Below are positions 53,586 to 62,630 of a stretch of 64,000 nucleotides of DNA, one piece after another. The position numbers were made by a program, and so were the translations under genes. The DNA is taken from positions 869,501-933,500 of the forward strand of contig NC_008255.1 in assembly GCF_000014145.1 (NCBI RefSeq), read 5' to 3'. The notes beneath the pieces were generated by a model. The model was not told the origin of the DNA, searched no databases, and saw only the letters and a list, made by a program, of their open reading frames with translations. Every line of letters begins with the position of its first letter. The stretch's first letter is position 1. The stretch comes from Cytophaga hutchinsonii ATCC 33406 (lineage in GTDB: Bacteria > Bacteroidota > Bacteroidia > Cytophagales > Cytophagaceae).

Positions 53586-55811
53586 ATGCATCATTTACCG
53601 GAATTAATTACAGATCTGGCCTTAATTCTTGTTACTGCGGCCATAACAACCTTGATTTTTAAAAAGATCAAACAGCCGCTTGTGCTCGGTTATATTATAG
53701 CCGGGCTGCTTGTAGGACCGAATATTAAATTATTCCCTACGATATCCGAATACAAAAACATTTCTACCTGGGCTGAGCTTGGCGTCATTATCTTATTGTT
53801 TTCTCTTGGTCTGGAATTCAGTTTTAAGAAACTCATTAAAGTAGGGGGGGCATCCTCCATAACCGCCGTCTTTCAGATTGTAGTGATGCTGTTTGTCGGT
53901 TATTTTGCCGGCCATTTAATGGGGTGGTCACAGATGAACTGTTTCTTTCTTGGCGCCATGTTGTCTATATCCTCTACAACCATTATCATCCGTGCCTTTG
54001 AAGAGCTGGATGTAAAAAATAAAAAATATGCCAGCGTTGTTTTTGGTGCCTTAATCGTGGAAGATCTGGTAGCCATTGTATTGATGGTACTGCTTACAAC
54101 CGTAGCCGTAAGCCAGCAGTTTGCCGGCATGGAGATGTTGTATTCCATTCTGAAACTGATTTTTTTTCTGATCCTGTGGTTTGCCGGAGGTATCTATTTT
54201 ATTCCAACGTTTCTTAAAAAATCAAGAAAGCTGATGACCGATGAAACCATGCTGCTGGTGGCATTGGGCCTGTGTTTAACGATGGTTATTCTGGCAGATC
54301 AGGCTGGTTTTTCTCCGGCTTTGGGTGCATTCATCATGGGTTCTATTTTAGCGGAGACAACAGAAGCCGAACATGTGGAACATCTCATTAAGCCGATCAA
54401 AGATTTATTCGGCGCGGTGTTTTTTGTTTCGGTAGGTATGATGATTGATCCGGGTGTACTGGTTGAATATGCGTATCCGATCGGTATACTTACACTTGTA
54501 ACCATCTTTGGTAAAGCGATTGCGTCAACCATAGGTGCATTAATTTCCGGACAGCCATTAAAACAATCGGTGCAGACGGGGATGAGCCTGGCACAGATCG
54601 GAGAATTTTCTTTTATCATAGCAACACTTGGGTTATCATTAAAGGTGATCAGTCCCTTTCTCTATCCGATCATCGTGGCCGTGTCAGCGATCACAACATT
54701 TACGACACCGTATTTAATTAAATATTCCGGTTCGTTCTATGGTTTGATCGAACGGAATGCTTCACCGAAATTTTTACGTGTGATTGAAAACTATGGTACA
54801 GATACACAATCCATTGTTGTGTTAAGCGACTGGAATATTTTTCTGAAATCGTATGCGATCAATATGCTGCTGAATATTGTATTGCTGATCGCTTTCGGTT
54901 TATTATCGGCCTTGTACATTTATCCCTTTATTCAGGAACATGTGATTAATGGATTTAATGGGAGTGTTACCGGTATTGTCATTAGCTTTATATTAACCGT
55001 TCCGTTTTTATGGGCGCTAACAATGAAACAAATTGCACCTGCTGAATACCAGCGTTTGTGGGACAATGAAAAGAAGGGCAGAAGCCCGCTTATCCTGCTG
55101 GGTGTAGTCCGTTTGCTGGTCGGTCTGCTGAGTGTGGGTTTTCTGTTAAGCTTTTACCTGGATACGGCTCTGGCAACGATCATATCGCTTATTGTATTTG
55201 CTGTCTTCTTTTTCTTGTTTTCAAAGCGCCTGCAGTTTTTATATGACCGCATGGAAAAACGTTTTCTGGTGAACTTCAATGAACGCGATGAAGCAAACGA
55301 TTATAAAGCAAAGATCACCCCCTGGGATGCGCACATCATTGAATTTAAAGTTTCGCCGTTGTCGCCCGTGATCGGAAAGACGCTTGAAGAAATGGCCATC
55401 CGGGAAGCATATGGGGTAAACATCATCATGATCGAACGGGAGTATGTTACCTTGCCGCTGCCATCGCGTACAGAGCGGATCTATCCCGGTGATATTATAT
55501 CCGTTGTGGGCAGTGATGAACAGCTGTTAAAACTGAAGGAGATCATTGCCTGTGAATTAACAGCCGACGAAATAGAAACCTATACATTAATTAAAAACGA
55601 TCTGGTTTTGAAAAATGTAATCGTTGATAAAGATACACCGCTGCTGAACAGAGCAATCAAAGAATCGGGAATCAGGGAGAAGCGTGCGCTGGTTGTAGGT
55701 GTAGAACGAAACGGCGAACGTATTTTAAATCCTCCCTCCACCTTATATTTTGAAGAAGGTGATATTGTTTGGATTGCCGGAGGCAGTAAAGTGATTAAAG
55801 AATTATTTTAA
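53586..55811 (+). CDS. Kef-type (CPA2) cation/proton antiporter with TrkA_C domains
   Basis: A 741-residue protein. Residues about 5-385 hold the Na_H_Exchanger domain with about twelve helices (KKIKQPLVLGYIIAGLLVGPN, LFSLGLEFSFKKL, SISSTTIIIRAFEELD, VFGALIVEDLVAIVLMVLL, AGFSPALGAFIMGSILAET). Four more membrane helices follow at about 420-540. The C-terminus has two TrkA_C-like lobes (SPLSPVIGKTLEEMAIREAY near 590 and TPLLNRAIKESGIREKRALV near 680) but no obvious TrkA_N nucleotide domain between them. It should exchange K+ or Na+ for protons at the inner membrane. A GGGGGGG run at 53844-53850 lies in the coding region. Confidence 0.9.
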   Translation: MHHLPELITDLALILVTAAITTLIFKKIKQPLVLGYIIAGLLVGPNIKLFPTISEYKNISTWAELGVIILLFSLGLEFSFKKLIKVGGASSITAVFQIVVMLFVGYFAGHLMGWSQMNCFFLGAMLSISSTTIIIRAFEELDVKNKKYASVVFGALIVEDLVAIVLMVLLTTVAVSQQFAGMEMLYSILKLIFFLILWFAGGIYFIPTFLKKSRKLMTDETMLLVALGLCLTMVILADQAGFSPALGAFIMGSILAETTEAEHVEHLIKPIKDLFGAVFFVSVGMMIDPGVLVEYAYPIGILTLVTIFGKAIASTIGALISGQPLKQSVQTGMSLAQIGEFSFIIATLGLSLKVISPFLYPIIVAVSAITTFTTPYLIKYSGSFYGLIERNASPKFLRVIENYGTDTQSIVVLSDWNIFLKSYAINMLLNIVLLIAFGLLSALYIYPFIQEHVINGFNGSVTGIVISFILTVPFLWALTMKQIAPAEYQRLWDNEKKGRSPLILLGVVRLLVGLLSVGFLLSFYLDTALATIISLIVFAVFFFLFSKRLQFLYDRMEKRFLVNFNERDEANDYKAKITPWDAHIIEFKVSPLSPVIGKTLEEMAIREAYGVNIIMIEREYVTLPLPSRTERIYPGDIISVVGSDEQLLKLKEIIACELTADEIETYTLIKNDLVLKNVIVDKDTPLLNRAIKESGIREKRALVVGVERNGERILNPPSTLYFEEGDIVWIAGGSKVIKELF

Positions 55812-55823
55812 CCGGGAGATACT

Positions 55824-55860
55824 TTCAGGCCCTCGTTCGCCGCCGCGGACAGGGCCTGAA
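55824..55860 (+). terminator. GC-rich hairpin after the antiporter gene
   Basis: TTCAGGCCCT and its complement form a 10-bp stem 12 bases after the stop codon, with no T run. It may work with the stronger palindrome at 55880-55937. Confidence 0.5.
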
Positions 55861-55879
55861 GATGTACAAGGGTATGGGC

Positions 55880-55937
55880 ACAACATATAAAAAAGGGAAA
55901 GGCTTCAAGTGAAGCCTTTCCCTTTTTTATATGTTGT
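55880..55937. terminator. Long bidirectional palindrome terminator
   Basis: A 28-bp perfect inverted repeat (arms 55880-55907 and 55910-55937) with an AAAAAAGGGAAAGGCTTCA core. It lies between the antiporter (+) and the LRR gene (-). Confidence 0.85.
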
Positions 55938-55952
55938 AGTATGCGGATCGAA

Positions 55953-57584
55953 TTATCGAACTACTGTAATGTTCGTTATTTTTTTATTGTTTACGATAAT
56001 CACATAATAGCCGGCATCTGCTAATGTGCCGTCAGCCTTGGTGCCATACCATACAGCCGGTGCCGTCAATTGCAGGATTGTTTTACCTCCCATATCAACA
56101 ATTTTAGCCGGACCGCTCTGTTCAATAAAATAAGAATTCATATGCGCATCTCCGTTTGGCGTAATAACCGGATCGCACGCTTTTGGTTTTGGAATGGTCT
56201 GTACAGAATCTATACCGCAGTTGTTGGCATCGCGCACCGTAAAGGTATATTTGCCCGGAGGCACCTGTGTAAAATCTCCTGTAGAGCTGCGTATGGTATC
56301 GGTATTGTAAAACGGAATTAATGCGTAGGTGTACGGTGCCGTACCGCCATTCAATACAACAGCTGTTTCCACGGTTGCCCCGCCACTGCACTCGTTTGAG
56401 GAGACATCAAATGAGAATGCATTCAGATCAATACAGTCCGTTACCTCTATGTTCCAGATTCTATGCGTTAAGGTTAATAAAGGCAAGTTCGGATTTTTAA
56501 TACTTACATAATATTTCCCTTTGTCGGTAACCTGCGTTTTATTTATAGAGAACGCCCGTGTTGTTATGCCTGAAAGCGCTGCATTTTTATACCAGGTATA
56601 GGTGTTGCTGCTTACGCCGGCATCTTCGGTAATGGATAAAGAAAGCGGTTGCTGTGAACGAATTGTATTCTGTGTGTAGGTGCCGAGGCTGTCCTGCGGA
56701 CTGTAGCTGAAATCTGTCAGTGTTGTTACCGTTTTTAAAGGCAGCAGATCTTCAAAGGTTAAATTATTTTTTTCAACTTCAACACTGTTGAGGTTAGGTT
56801 TGTTTGTTAAAGTTGGTAACGAACGGAGTTTGTTTGAAAAAGCAAACAGGCCGGTTAATGTTGTGTTGTCAGATAATGCTGAAAGATCAGTTATTGAATT
56901 TTCCCAGCAATATAATTTAGTAAGTTTTGTTAATTGGGCCAGGCCCGTGATCTGTGAAATATTTGTCTGGTGTACGTGCAGTTCAAGCAGCTGTACATTT
57001 GGAGAGAAGTCCGGTAAGCTTGTAAATGGATTATTCCCGATGATCAGATACTTTAAATTCACAAGTGTTGAAATATTCGGTAAGCTGGTGAGTTTATTAT
57101 TTGTAAGGAAAAGATTATTCAGGTTTACCAGATTGGTAAGAGAAGGCAAACTGGTAAGAGCATTTGTTGTAGCCTGTATCTCAACCAGATTTGTTTGATT
57201 GCTTAAGTCGGGCAATTGAGTAAGCCTGTTAAAGTTTACATACAGGTATTTCAATTGTGTGAGGGACGATATATTCGGAAGTGCCGTTAAATTGTTAAAG
57301 GACGCATCTATCTTGAATACAGAAGTGAAATATTGAATGCCATCTAAATTTGAAATGTTTGCACCTGTCAGAATGAGATCATTGGTAAACATACCGGCAG
57401 CAGTAATATTTAACTGGTTGCCTGTCATAACCCATGGATAACTGGATTGTAATTTGTTTTTGAAATTAACATCCTGAATCACATAGGTTCCCTGCGCAGA
57501 AGCAACCGTTATGGATATAAGCATCACCAGAATGCTTGCCAGCAGGCGTGACCGTAAGGATAATATGTTTGAAATTGTTTTCAA
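55953..57584 (-). CDS. Leucine-rich-repeat surface protein with type B T9SS tail (cassette 2)
   Basis: About 543 residues. No ATG is available: TTG at 57584, two bases after the anti-sigma stop, gives MKTISNILSLRSRLLASILVMLISITVASAQ, a good signal peptide; TTG at 57596, overlapping the anti-sigma gene by 11 bases, is the alternative. About ten leucine-rich repeats run from residue about 60 to 290 (LKYLYVNFNRLTQLPDLSNQ and similar). An Ig-like stretch and a SprB-like repeat (NECSGGATVETAVVLNGGTAP) follow, and the type B tail is CDPVITPNGDAHMNSYFIEQ through AGYYVIIVNNKKITNITVVR. Like its cassette 1 paralogue it should be surface-exposed. Confidence 0.83.
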   Translation of the reverse strand: MKTISNILSLRSRLLASILVMLISITVASAQGTYVIQDVNFKNKLQSSYPWVMTGNQLNITAAGMFTNDLILTGANISNLDGIQYFTSVFKIDASFNNLTALPNISSLTQLKYLYVNFNRLTQLPDLSNQTNLVEIQATTNALTSLPSLTNLVNLNNLFLTNNKLTSLPNISTLVNLKYLIIGNNPFTSLPDFSPNVQLLELHVHQTNISQITGLAQLTKLTKLYCWENSITDLSALSDNTTLTGLFAFSNKLRSLPTLTNKPNLNSVEVEKNNLTFEDLLPLKTVTTLTDFSYSPQDSLGTYTQNTIRSQQPLSLSITEDAGVSSNTYTWYKNAALSGITTRAFSINKTQVTDKGKYYVSIKNPNLPLLTLTHRIWNIEVTDCIDLNAFSFDVSSNECSGGATVETAVVLNGGTAPYTYALIPFYNTDTIRSSTGDFTQVPPGKYTFTVRDANNCGIDSVQTIPKPKACDPVITPNGDAHMNSYFIEQSGPAKIVDMGGKTILQLTAPAVWYGTKADGTLADAGYYVIIVNNKKITNITVVR

Positions 57585-57585
57585 T

Positions 57586-58698
57586 TTAGCGTACAATAGT
57601 TATTTGTCCGTTTTCTTTTTCTCCTGAAGTATATTCAAGGATATAAATATACAAACCTGCTGTTAAATATTCACCTTGCTGGCTTAATCCCTGCCATTCA
57701 AAGCTTCCTTCCATGGTATTTGTTTTATATACCTGTTTGCCGGCCATATTTAAGATAGTTAATACATAGCTCTCATCCTCTTTAGCGGTGATGGTGCAGA
57801 CCTGTCCTTTATCCGGCGCAAACACATAAGAAGTTTTGCGGCAGTTTTTTTCCGTTACTTCAGAAGAGAAGTTTTTTGTACAGCCGTTGGCGTCTGTAAT
57901 GTTAATGTTATAAGTGCCTGCCGGTAAATAGGCATAATGCTCTTTAGTGCCCGCATCTGTTGATTTATTAAAGGAGATTTTATAAGGCTTGGTACCACCG
58001 CTGATTTGATTGATCGGAATGGTGATACTTCCATTGCTTGCATCGTCACAGCTTGGACTTGAAGTGATAACTGCTTTAAGGGTTATCTGATCGCACGGAT
58101 TAACCGCATCGGTTGTTTTTGAAACCGGTGTATGTGCGATTGTTTCAGCAGGTTTTATAACGGGAATTTGTGTAAAGGTATGGTCCGTTGTGCTTTTTTC
58201 TAGTGGTGTCTGAAGGGAAATTTTTTCATCAGGCGATGCCGTTCGTACATCTGTTTGTGTGTGCAGCTGGTTTGTTTTTTCCGTTGTTGCCGGCTGTGTT
58301 ATTTTTTCACTGGCAGCAGACTGTTCCGCTGGCTTGTTTTTTATTACCGAAGGTGTTTGCAGGGCAGGTGCAGTTACGGATGTTGTATCTTCCTCTGTCG
58401 AAAGCGTATACATACCTACTACACCGATACTTACAATACCCAAAATAAGGCCTGTTAATCCCCAGGTACGCGTGTTTTTTGAAGCATCTATGTCTGCTAT
58501 ATCATTACTCATCTGGTTTCTGAGCGCATCGAAAGTAGCGCCGACAACAACCTCATTTGTGAGCTGTACAAAAGACACTTCTTCAGCTAAAGAAGAATCT
58601 GTTTGAAGTCGCTGCTCAAAAGCAGCGAGCTCTTCTCCCGTCAACGTTCCGTTGAGATAGTTGTCAATTAACTGATATGTCTCTAATTCAGGTCTCAA
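57586..58698 (-). CDS. Transmembrane anti-sigma factor with SprB repeat and type B-like C-terminal domain (cassette 2)
   Basis: A 370-residue protein with the same architecture as the cassette 1 protein. The cytoplasmic start is LETYQLIDNYLNGTLTGEELAAFEQRL. One membrane helix lies at about 79-99 (WGLTGLILGIVSIGVVGMYT), followed by a Thr/Gln/Pro/Lys-rich spacer to about 200. A SprB-type repeat spans about 210-285 (SSPSCDDASNGSITIPINQI, GGTKPYKISF, GTYNINITDANGC). The C-terminal domain at about 288-370 reads TILNMAGKQVYKT, FEWQGLSQQGEYLTAGLYIY and GQITIVR. As in the paralogue, TPNGDG is absent. The start overlaps the sigma gene by four bases. Confidence 0.82.
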   Translation of the reverse strand: MRPELETYQLIDNYLNGTLTGEELAAFEQRLQTDSSLAEEVSFVQLTNEVVVGATFDALRNQMSNDIADIDASKNTRTWGLTGLILGIVSIGVVGMYTLSTEEDTTSVTAPALQTPSVIKNKPAEQSAASEKITQPATTEKTNQLHTQTDVRTASPDEKISLQTPLEKSTTDHTFTQIPVIKPAETIAHTPVSKTTDAVNPCDQITLKAVITSSPSCDDASNGSITIPINQISGGTKPYKISFNKSTDAGTKEHYAYLPAGTYNINITDANGCTKNFSSEVTEKNCRKTSYVFAPDKGQVCTITAKEDESYVLTILNMAGKQVYKTNTMEGSFEWQGLSQQGEYLTAGLYIYILEYTSGEKENGQITIVR

Positions 58699-59273
58699 TT
58701 TCGTAATAAATCAACTAATGAAGGATTGCTTTTCACCAGTTTGGTTAAATATTGTTTGCATCTGTAATGATTCGTCTTTGCAACATCTTCGCTGCTGTAA
58801 CCCATTAACTCTTTGATTTCCTTCATCGAACGCTTTTCGTAGATCACGTAAGTTAATATATTCCGGCATTTTTCATCCAATAAATTGAATACCGTTTTCA
58901 TTGCAGCGCTTTTCTCTTTTTGTATCAATGCATCCAGGTGATTGGTGTCTGAAGCAATAACAGCGTAATCATCCGGCGAATCGTATTTGGTAAATTTTTT
59001 ATCCCGGCGGACTTTATCGATCCACAAATTCCGCGCTACGGAGTATATAAAGGCATCGATGGAATAGGCTTCATTGAATTTATTTAACCGGATCTGATTG
59101 AATAAAACAATTACCGCGTCCTGGAAAATATCGTTTGCGTCATCCTTGCTGCCATTGTTTTTAAGAATGTACTGTCTTACTTTCTTCAAACTGATGTCAT
59201 AGAGATACTCTAATGCAATATTATTTGCACCGCTGCGGATACTTTCAATGATGACTTTTTCCTTTTCGCTCAC
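58695..59273 (-). CDS. ECF-type RNA polymerase sigma factor (cassette 2)
   Basis: A 192-residue protein started at GTG 59273 (MSEKEKVIIESIRSGANNIA), the same length and start codon type as the cassette 1 factor. Region 2 reads SKDDANDIFQDAVIVLFNQI and FIYSVARNLWIDKVRRDKKF; region 4 reads RSMKEIKELMGYSSEDVAKTNHYRCKQYLTKL. It is the first gene of the sigma - anti-sigma - LRR operon and is divergent from the PorP/SprF gene. Confidence 0.9.
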   Translation of the reverse strand: MSEKEKVIIESIRSGANNIALEYLYDISLKKVRQYILKNNGSKDDANDIFQDAVIVLFNQIRLNKFNEAYSIDAFIYSVARNLWIDKVRRDKKFTKYDSPDDYAVIASDTNHLDALIQKEKSAAMKTVFNLLDEKCRNILTYVIYEKRSMKEIKELMGYSSEDVAKTNHYRCKQYLTKLVKSNPSLVDLLRN

Positions 59274-59362
59274 GACTAATTATATTTCTTACGATTTGAT
59301 GGGTAAAAGGTAAACAGTTTTTATTTTTAAAAGGCACAATTATAAAAAAATAGTAACTTGGT
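59274..59362. promoter_or_regulatory. Divergent promoter region of cassette 2
   Basis: An 89-bp AT-rich gap between sigma (-) and PorP/SprF (+), the same size as the cassette 1 gap. On the sigma strand it contains GTTACT (59352-59357), as does the cassette 1 gap, and TACCTTTT, one base from the Bacteroidota -7 consensus. Promoter assignment is inference. Confidence 0.35.
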
Positions 59363-60268
59363 GTGATTTTATTGAACAAAAATGTGAGAAGAATTACCTC
59401 GTTTGGTTTCTGTATGCTTTTTTTGATGGATTTTTCCATGCAAACCCATGCACAAACGGGAGATATTACGCCTGTTGTATTTGATCAGTTTTTTCAGAAT
59501 TATTACCTCATCAATCCCGCAAGTTCAGACAGTACCGGTAAGATACAGGTCAACATCGGAAACAGATCACTGATCGGTTTGTTTGATGGTGTAAACCGCT
59601 TGTATGTGGATGGCAATGTACGGATCAATCACCGTACCGCTATGCAGTACAGCAGACTCGGTGCCCTGGTGATTGCGTATAACGATGGTGCTTTTATTAA
59701 CAGAACGCGTGCATACCTCAGGTATTCCTGGTCAACATCCATCAGTGAACGTGCTTCCATCTCGGCAGGTATTTCAGCAGGTATGGTGAAGTATACGTTT
59801 CTTGCTTCACAGGCTGGCGGCGGCGGTTCTTCAACTTCTTTTGACGGCAATGCAGGTTTGTGGTACATACGGCCTAAATTAAAAATCGGTATATCGTATC
59901 AACAATTCACCCGTTCGGAATTGACACCCGTGAATCAAACATTTCTGCTTACTCCGTACATAAATGTAAATGCGGTCTATGCTTCTTATCTCAGTGCACA
60001 TGTATTGTTAACAACGCATGTATTCTACAGGTATGAATCAGGTTCTGTGTTTGATATACAGGCGGCACCTGTTTTTTTATTCAACGATCTGTTTGAAGCA
60101 GGTATTAATCTGCGTTACAAAAGAGGTGTTGCAATTTTATTTGGTTTGAAATCAATCCATGTCGGTACAGGAAATATCCGCTTTATGGGTTCGTTTATGT
60201 TAAGCACCCGGAAGCTGGCCAATACACTTGATAACGCATTTGAACTATCGGCAGGCTATTCGTTTTAA
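59363..60268 (+). CDS. PorP/SprF-family outer-membrane protein (cassette 2)
   Basis: A 301-residue reading from GTG 59363. TTG 59372 would give MNKNVRRITSFGFCMLFLMDFSMQTHAQ, a cleaner signal peptide. After the signal the text FDQFFQNYYLINPASSDSTGK carries the NPA motif typical of PorP/SprF proteins. The rest alternates in strand fashion to the C-terminal aromatic (LSAGYSF), as in outer-membrane barrels. The family is linked to T9SS and surface display of type B tail proteins, one of which is encoded in the divergent operon. Confidence 0.85.
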   Translation: MILLNKNVRRITSFGFCMLFLMDFSMQTHAQTGDITPVVFDQFFQNYYLINPASSDSTGKIQVNIGNRSLIGLFDGVNRLYVDGNVRINHRTAMQYSRLGALVIAYNDGAFINRTRAYLRYSWSTSISERASISAGISAGMVKYTFLASQAGGGGSSTSFDGNAGLWYIRPKLKIGISYQQFTRSELTPVNQTFLLTPYINVNAVYASYLSAHVLLTTHVFYRYESGSVFDIQAAPVFLFNDLFEAGINLRYKRGVAILFGLKSIHVGTGNIRFMGSFMLSTRKLANTLDNAFELSAGYSF

Positions 60269-60279
60269 TGGCAACCTGT

Positions 60280-60335
60280 TAGGGGCAATCCTTGCGGTTG
60301 CCCTGCCTTTAGGGCAACCGCAAGGATTGCCCCTA
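60280..60335. repeat. 25-bp perfect palindromic repeat element
   Basis: Arms 60280-60304 (TAGGGGCAATCCTTGCGGTT plus GCCCT) and 60311-60335 are perfect complements around GCCTTT. It lies between the convergent PorP/SprF and YitT genes. It may act as terminator, but it is much more G+C-rich than the other terminators in this window and lacks T tracts, suggesting a dispersed palindromic (REP/MITE-like) element. Confidence 0.6.
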
Positions 60336-60343
60336 CGATACCG

Positions 60344-61312
60344 TTAATGTTTCAGGCGTCTTTTCTTAACCATGCCGCCGCGGGTATCTTTTACACTTGT
60401 CATGACAACAAATGCATTCGGATCAATTTTTTCAATTTCGGTATTTATTTTACTTATCTCCAAACGGGTTATGATGGTATAAATAATATCCAGATCATCT
60501 ACATGGCCATGTTTTCCAAATCCGCGTTTGCCCTTGTATACCGTAACACCTTTGTGCATGTTTGTTGTAATCATTTCCCGTATTTCTTCGCTGTGCGATG
60601 AAATAACCGTAATGCCAATGTATTCATCAATACCTTCAACAACAAAGTCAATGGTTTTGGACGCTGCTAAATACGTGATCATAGAATATAAAGCTGTTTC
60701 AATGGTAAGTGTATACGCTGCTACTGAAAAAATCAATACATTAAAACCAATGATTACATCGCCCATGGTAACGCCAAATTTGCGGCTTACATAAATTGCC
60801 AGTACTTCTGTTCCATCAATAACAGCACCTCCGCGTACAGAGAAACCGATACCGGCACCTAAGAAAAAGCCACCAAAAATACTTACCAGTAATTTGTCGT
60901 GCGTAATCTCAGGGAAAGAAAATAAATGCGTAACAATGGCCAGCACAGCAATGGCAATGCCGGTTTTAATTGCAAATTTTTTGCTGATCACATGATACCC
61001 TAAAACAACAAATGGAATGTTTACCAGAATCAGCAGGCTTGCCAGTTCTATCTTTGTAAGTTCGGATAATAACAGTGCAATACCGGTTGCACCTCCATCT
61101 ATAAATTTAGCTGGAAGAAGAAAACTTTTCAACCCGATGGCCGCAGACATAATACCTAATGAAATAAGTATAATATCTTTAACCACTCTGCCAAGATCTA
61201 TTTTAAGAAGACGAAACTCTTTAGCCTTTTCAAAAGAAGAATACTGTTCTTTTGATTCACGCCTTCTGTTTATTACAGACGTTTCAATGATTCTTGAAAG
61301 TAGTTTATTCAA
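60344..61312 (-). CDS. YitT-family membrane protein with DUF2179 domain
   Basis: A 322-residue protein. Five or six membrane segments occupy about residues 45-235, with the family stretches SFLLPAKFIDGGATGIALLLSEL and GFSVRGGAVIDGTEVLAIYVSRKFG. The C-terminal soluble part (about 240-320; GITVISSHSEEIREMITTNMHKGVTVYKGKRGFG) is the DUF2179 domain. Function is not established for the family; a transport role has been suggested. Its start lies 90 bases downstream of the agmatine deiminase stop on the same strand, but a terminator separates them. Confidence 0.9.
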   Translation of the reverse strand: MNKLLSRIIETSVINRRRESKEQYSSFEKAKEFRLLKIDLGRVVKDIILISLGIMSAAIGLKSFLLPAKFIDGGATGIALLLSELTKIELASLLILVNIPFVVLGYHVISKKFAIKTGIAIAVLAIVTHLFSFPEITHDKLLVSIFGGFFLGAGIGFSVRGGAVIDGTEVLAIYVSRKFGVTMGDVIIGFNVLIFSVAAYTLTIETALYSMITYLAASKTIDFVVEGIDEYIGITVISSHSEEIREMITTNMHKGVTVYKGKRGFGKHGHVDDLDIIYTIITRLEISKINTEIEKIDPNAFVVMTSVKDTRGGMVKKRRLKH

Positions 61313-61344
61313 AGTGCAGTAAATTTTAGTGCAATGATATAAAA

Positions 61345-61397
61345 GTGTAAAGTTTAGCGTGTAAAGTGCATCACACTTTACACGCTAAACTTTACAC
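61345..61397 (-). terminator. Terminator of the agmatine deiminase gene
   Basis: A 24-bp perfect inverted repeat (GTGTAAAGTTTAGCGTGTAA plus AGTG, loop CATCA) directly after the aguA stop on the minus strand. Confidence 0.75.
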
Positions 61398-61401
61398 TCA
61401 A

Positions 61402-62445
61402 TTAAGCAGGTTCCTGCTGGCTCAGGCAATGGAAGCTTCCAAGGCCCCAGATAATATCTGTTGAATCTAATCCGGTTACTTTTCTATCGGTAAAAAGCTG
61501 TTGCAATATCTCTAACGCAACTTCATCATTTTTATCTCTGAATGTAGGCACAACAACATGGTTGTTGCTGATGTAAAAGTTTGCATAAGAAGCCGGCAGG
61601 CGCTGGTCATCATAGATCACAGCCGAAGGCATCGGCAATTCAATTACGTTTAACTGCTTGCCATTTTCCAGGCGCATCTTATGTAAGTCTTTCAGGTTGT
61701 CTTTTAACAGAAAATAATTGTCGTCACTTTTATTTTCTTCCACAACCGTTACTACAGTATCTTCATTTACAAAACGTGTAATGTCATCAATATGGCCATC
61801 TGTATCATCTCCCACAATGCCTTCTCCAAGCCATAAGATATGTTCCACGCCGTAATAATCTTCCAGGTATTCCTCTATTTGTTCCCTGCTTTTTGAAGGG
61901 TTGCGATTCGGATTCAATAAGCACGATGTGGATGTCAGTAATGTACCTCTGCCGTTAAACTCTACCGATCCGCCTTCCATAACAATTCCCGGGTGAAACA
62001 CGGGAATGTTATACATCTGTGCAATTTTTGTAGGAATAACGTCATCCAGATCGTACGGAGGATACTTGCCGCCCCAGGCATTATATCCCCAGTCGACAAT
62101 TACTTTTTTCTGTTCTGCCGCCGGGTTTACAAGGAATGCAGGCCCGTGATCTCTGCACCAGGCATCGTTAGTAGGGAAATGATGAAAAAACACATTGTGC
62201 ATGTCTGCACCTGCTTTTTCAATATATCCTCTGGCAAAAGCTTCCATTGCAGCATTGGCAACATTGATGCGTACTTCTTCACCTTCAGCAATCAATTTGA
62301 TAAACTGCGCATACTGAGGAAAAATACTGTCTAATTTACCTGGCCAGGAAGCTTCCTTATGCGGCCAGCTTAACCAGGTTGCTTTATGTTTTGCCCATTC
62401 TGCCGGAAACGAATAACCTTGTTGAGCTGGAGTATTTTTATTCAT
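61402..62445 (-). CDS. aguA: Agmatine deiminase / peptidylarginine-deiminase-type hydrolase
   Basis: A 347-residue protein from ATG 62445 (MNKNTPAQQGYSFPAEWAKH); an upstream ATG at 62493 adds 16 basic residues. AKHKATWLSWPHKEASWPGK near the N-terminus, NDAWCRDHGPAFLV, VDWGYNAWGGKYPPYDLDD, VMEGGSVEFNGRGTLLTS, DDTDGHIDDITRFV and the C-terminal GSFHCLSQQEPA with the catalytic Cys are those of the guanidino-modifying enzyme family. It converts agmatine to N-carbamoylputrescine and ammonia in the polyamine pathway. There is no signal peptide or T9SS tail, which argues against a secreted peptidylarginine deiminase of the Porphyromonas type. Confidence 0.92.
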   Translation of the reverse strand: MNKNTPAQQGYSFPAEWAKHKATWLSWPHKEASWPGKLDSIFPQYAQFIKLIAEGEEVRINVANAAMEAFARGYIEKAGADMHNVFFHHFPTNDAWCRDHGPAFLVNPAAEQKKVIVDWGYNAWGGKYPPYDLDDVIPTKIAQMYNIPVFHPGIVMEGGSVEFNGRGTLLTSTSCLLNPNRNPSKSREQIEEYLEDYYGVEHILWLGEGIVGDDTDGHIDDITRFVNEDTVVTVVEENKSDDNYFLLKDNLKDLHKMRLENGKQLNVIELPMPSAVIYDDQRLPASYANFYISNNHVVVPTFRDKNDEVALEILQQLFTDRKVTGLDSTDIIWGLGSFHCLSQQEPA

Positions 62446-62630
62446 ATGCGTAAATATCAATTTTAAAGCTTTTTTTGAAAGCCGAACAAACAAATATACA
62501 AAAGTAGAATAAGTTTCCTGTCTCAGAACAAGGTCTTATTGTTGTTTGTGCGTTAAATAAAAAATGAAATATTTAAAGGAATTAAAATATTTACCTGACC
62601 TTTGCGTCTCTGAAGTAAATACAAAAAAAT

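Noticed and set aside
61402-62445. Secreted peptidylarginine deiminase of the Porphyromonas type
   Set aside because: There is no signal peptide or T9SS tail, and the length and motifs fit cytosolic agmatine deiminase.
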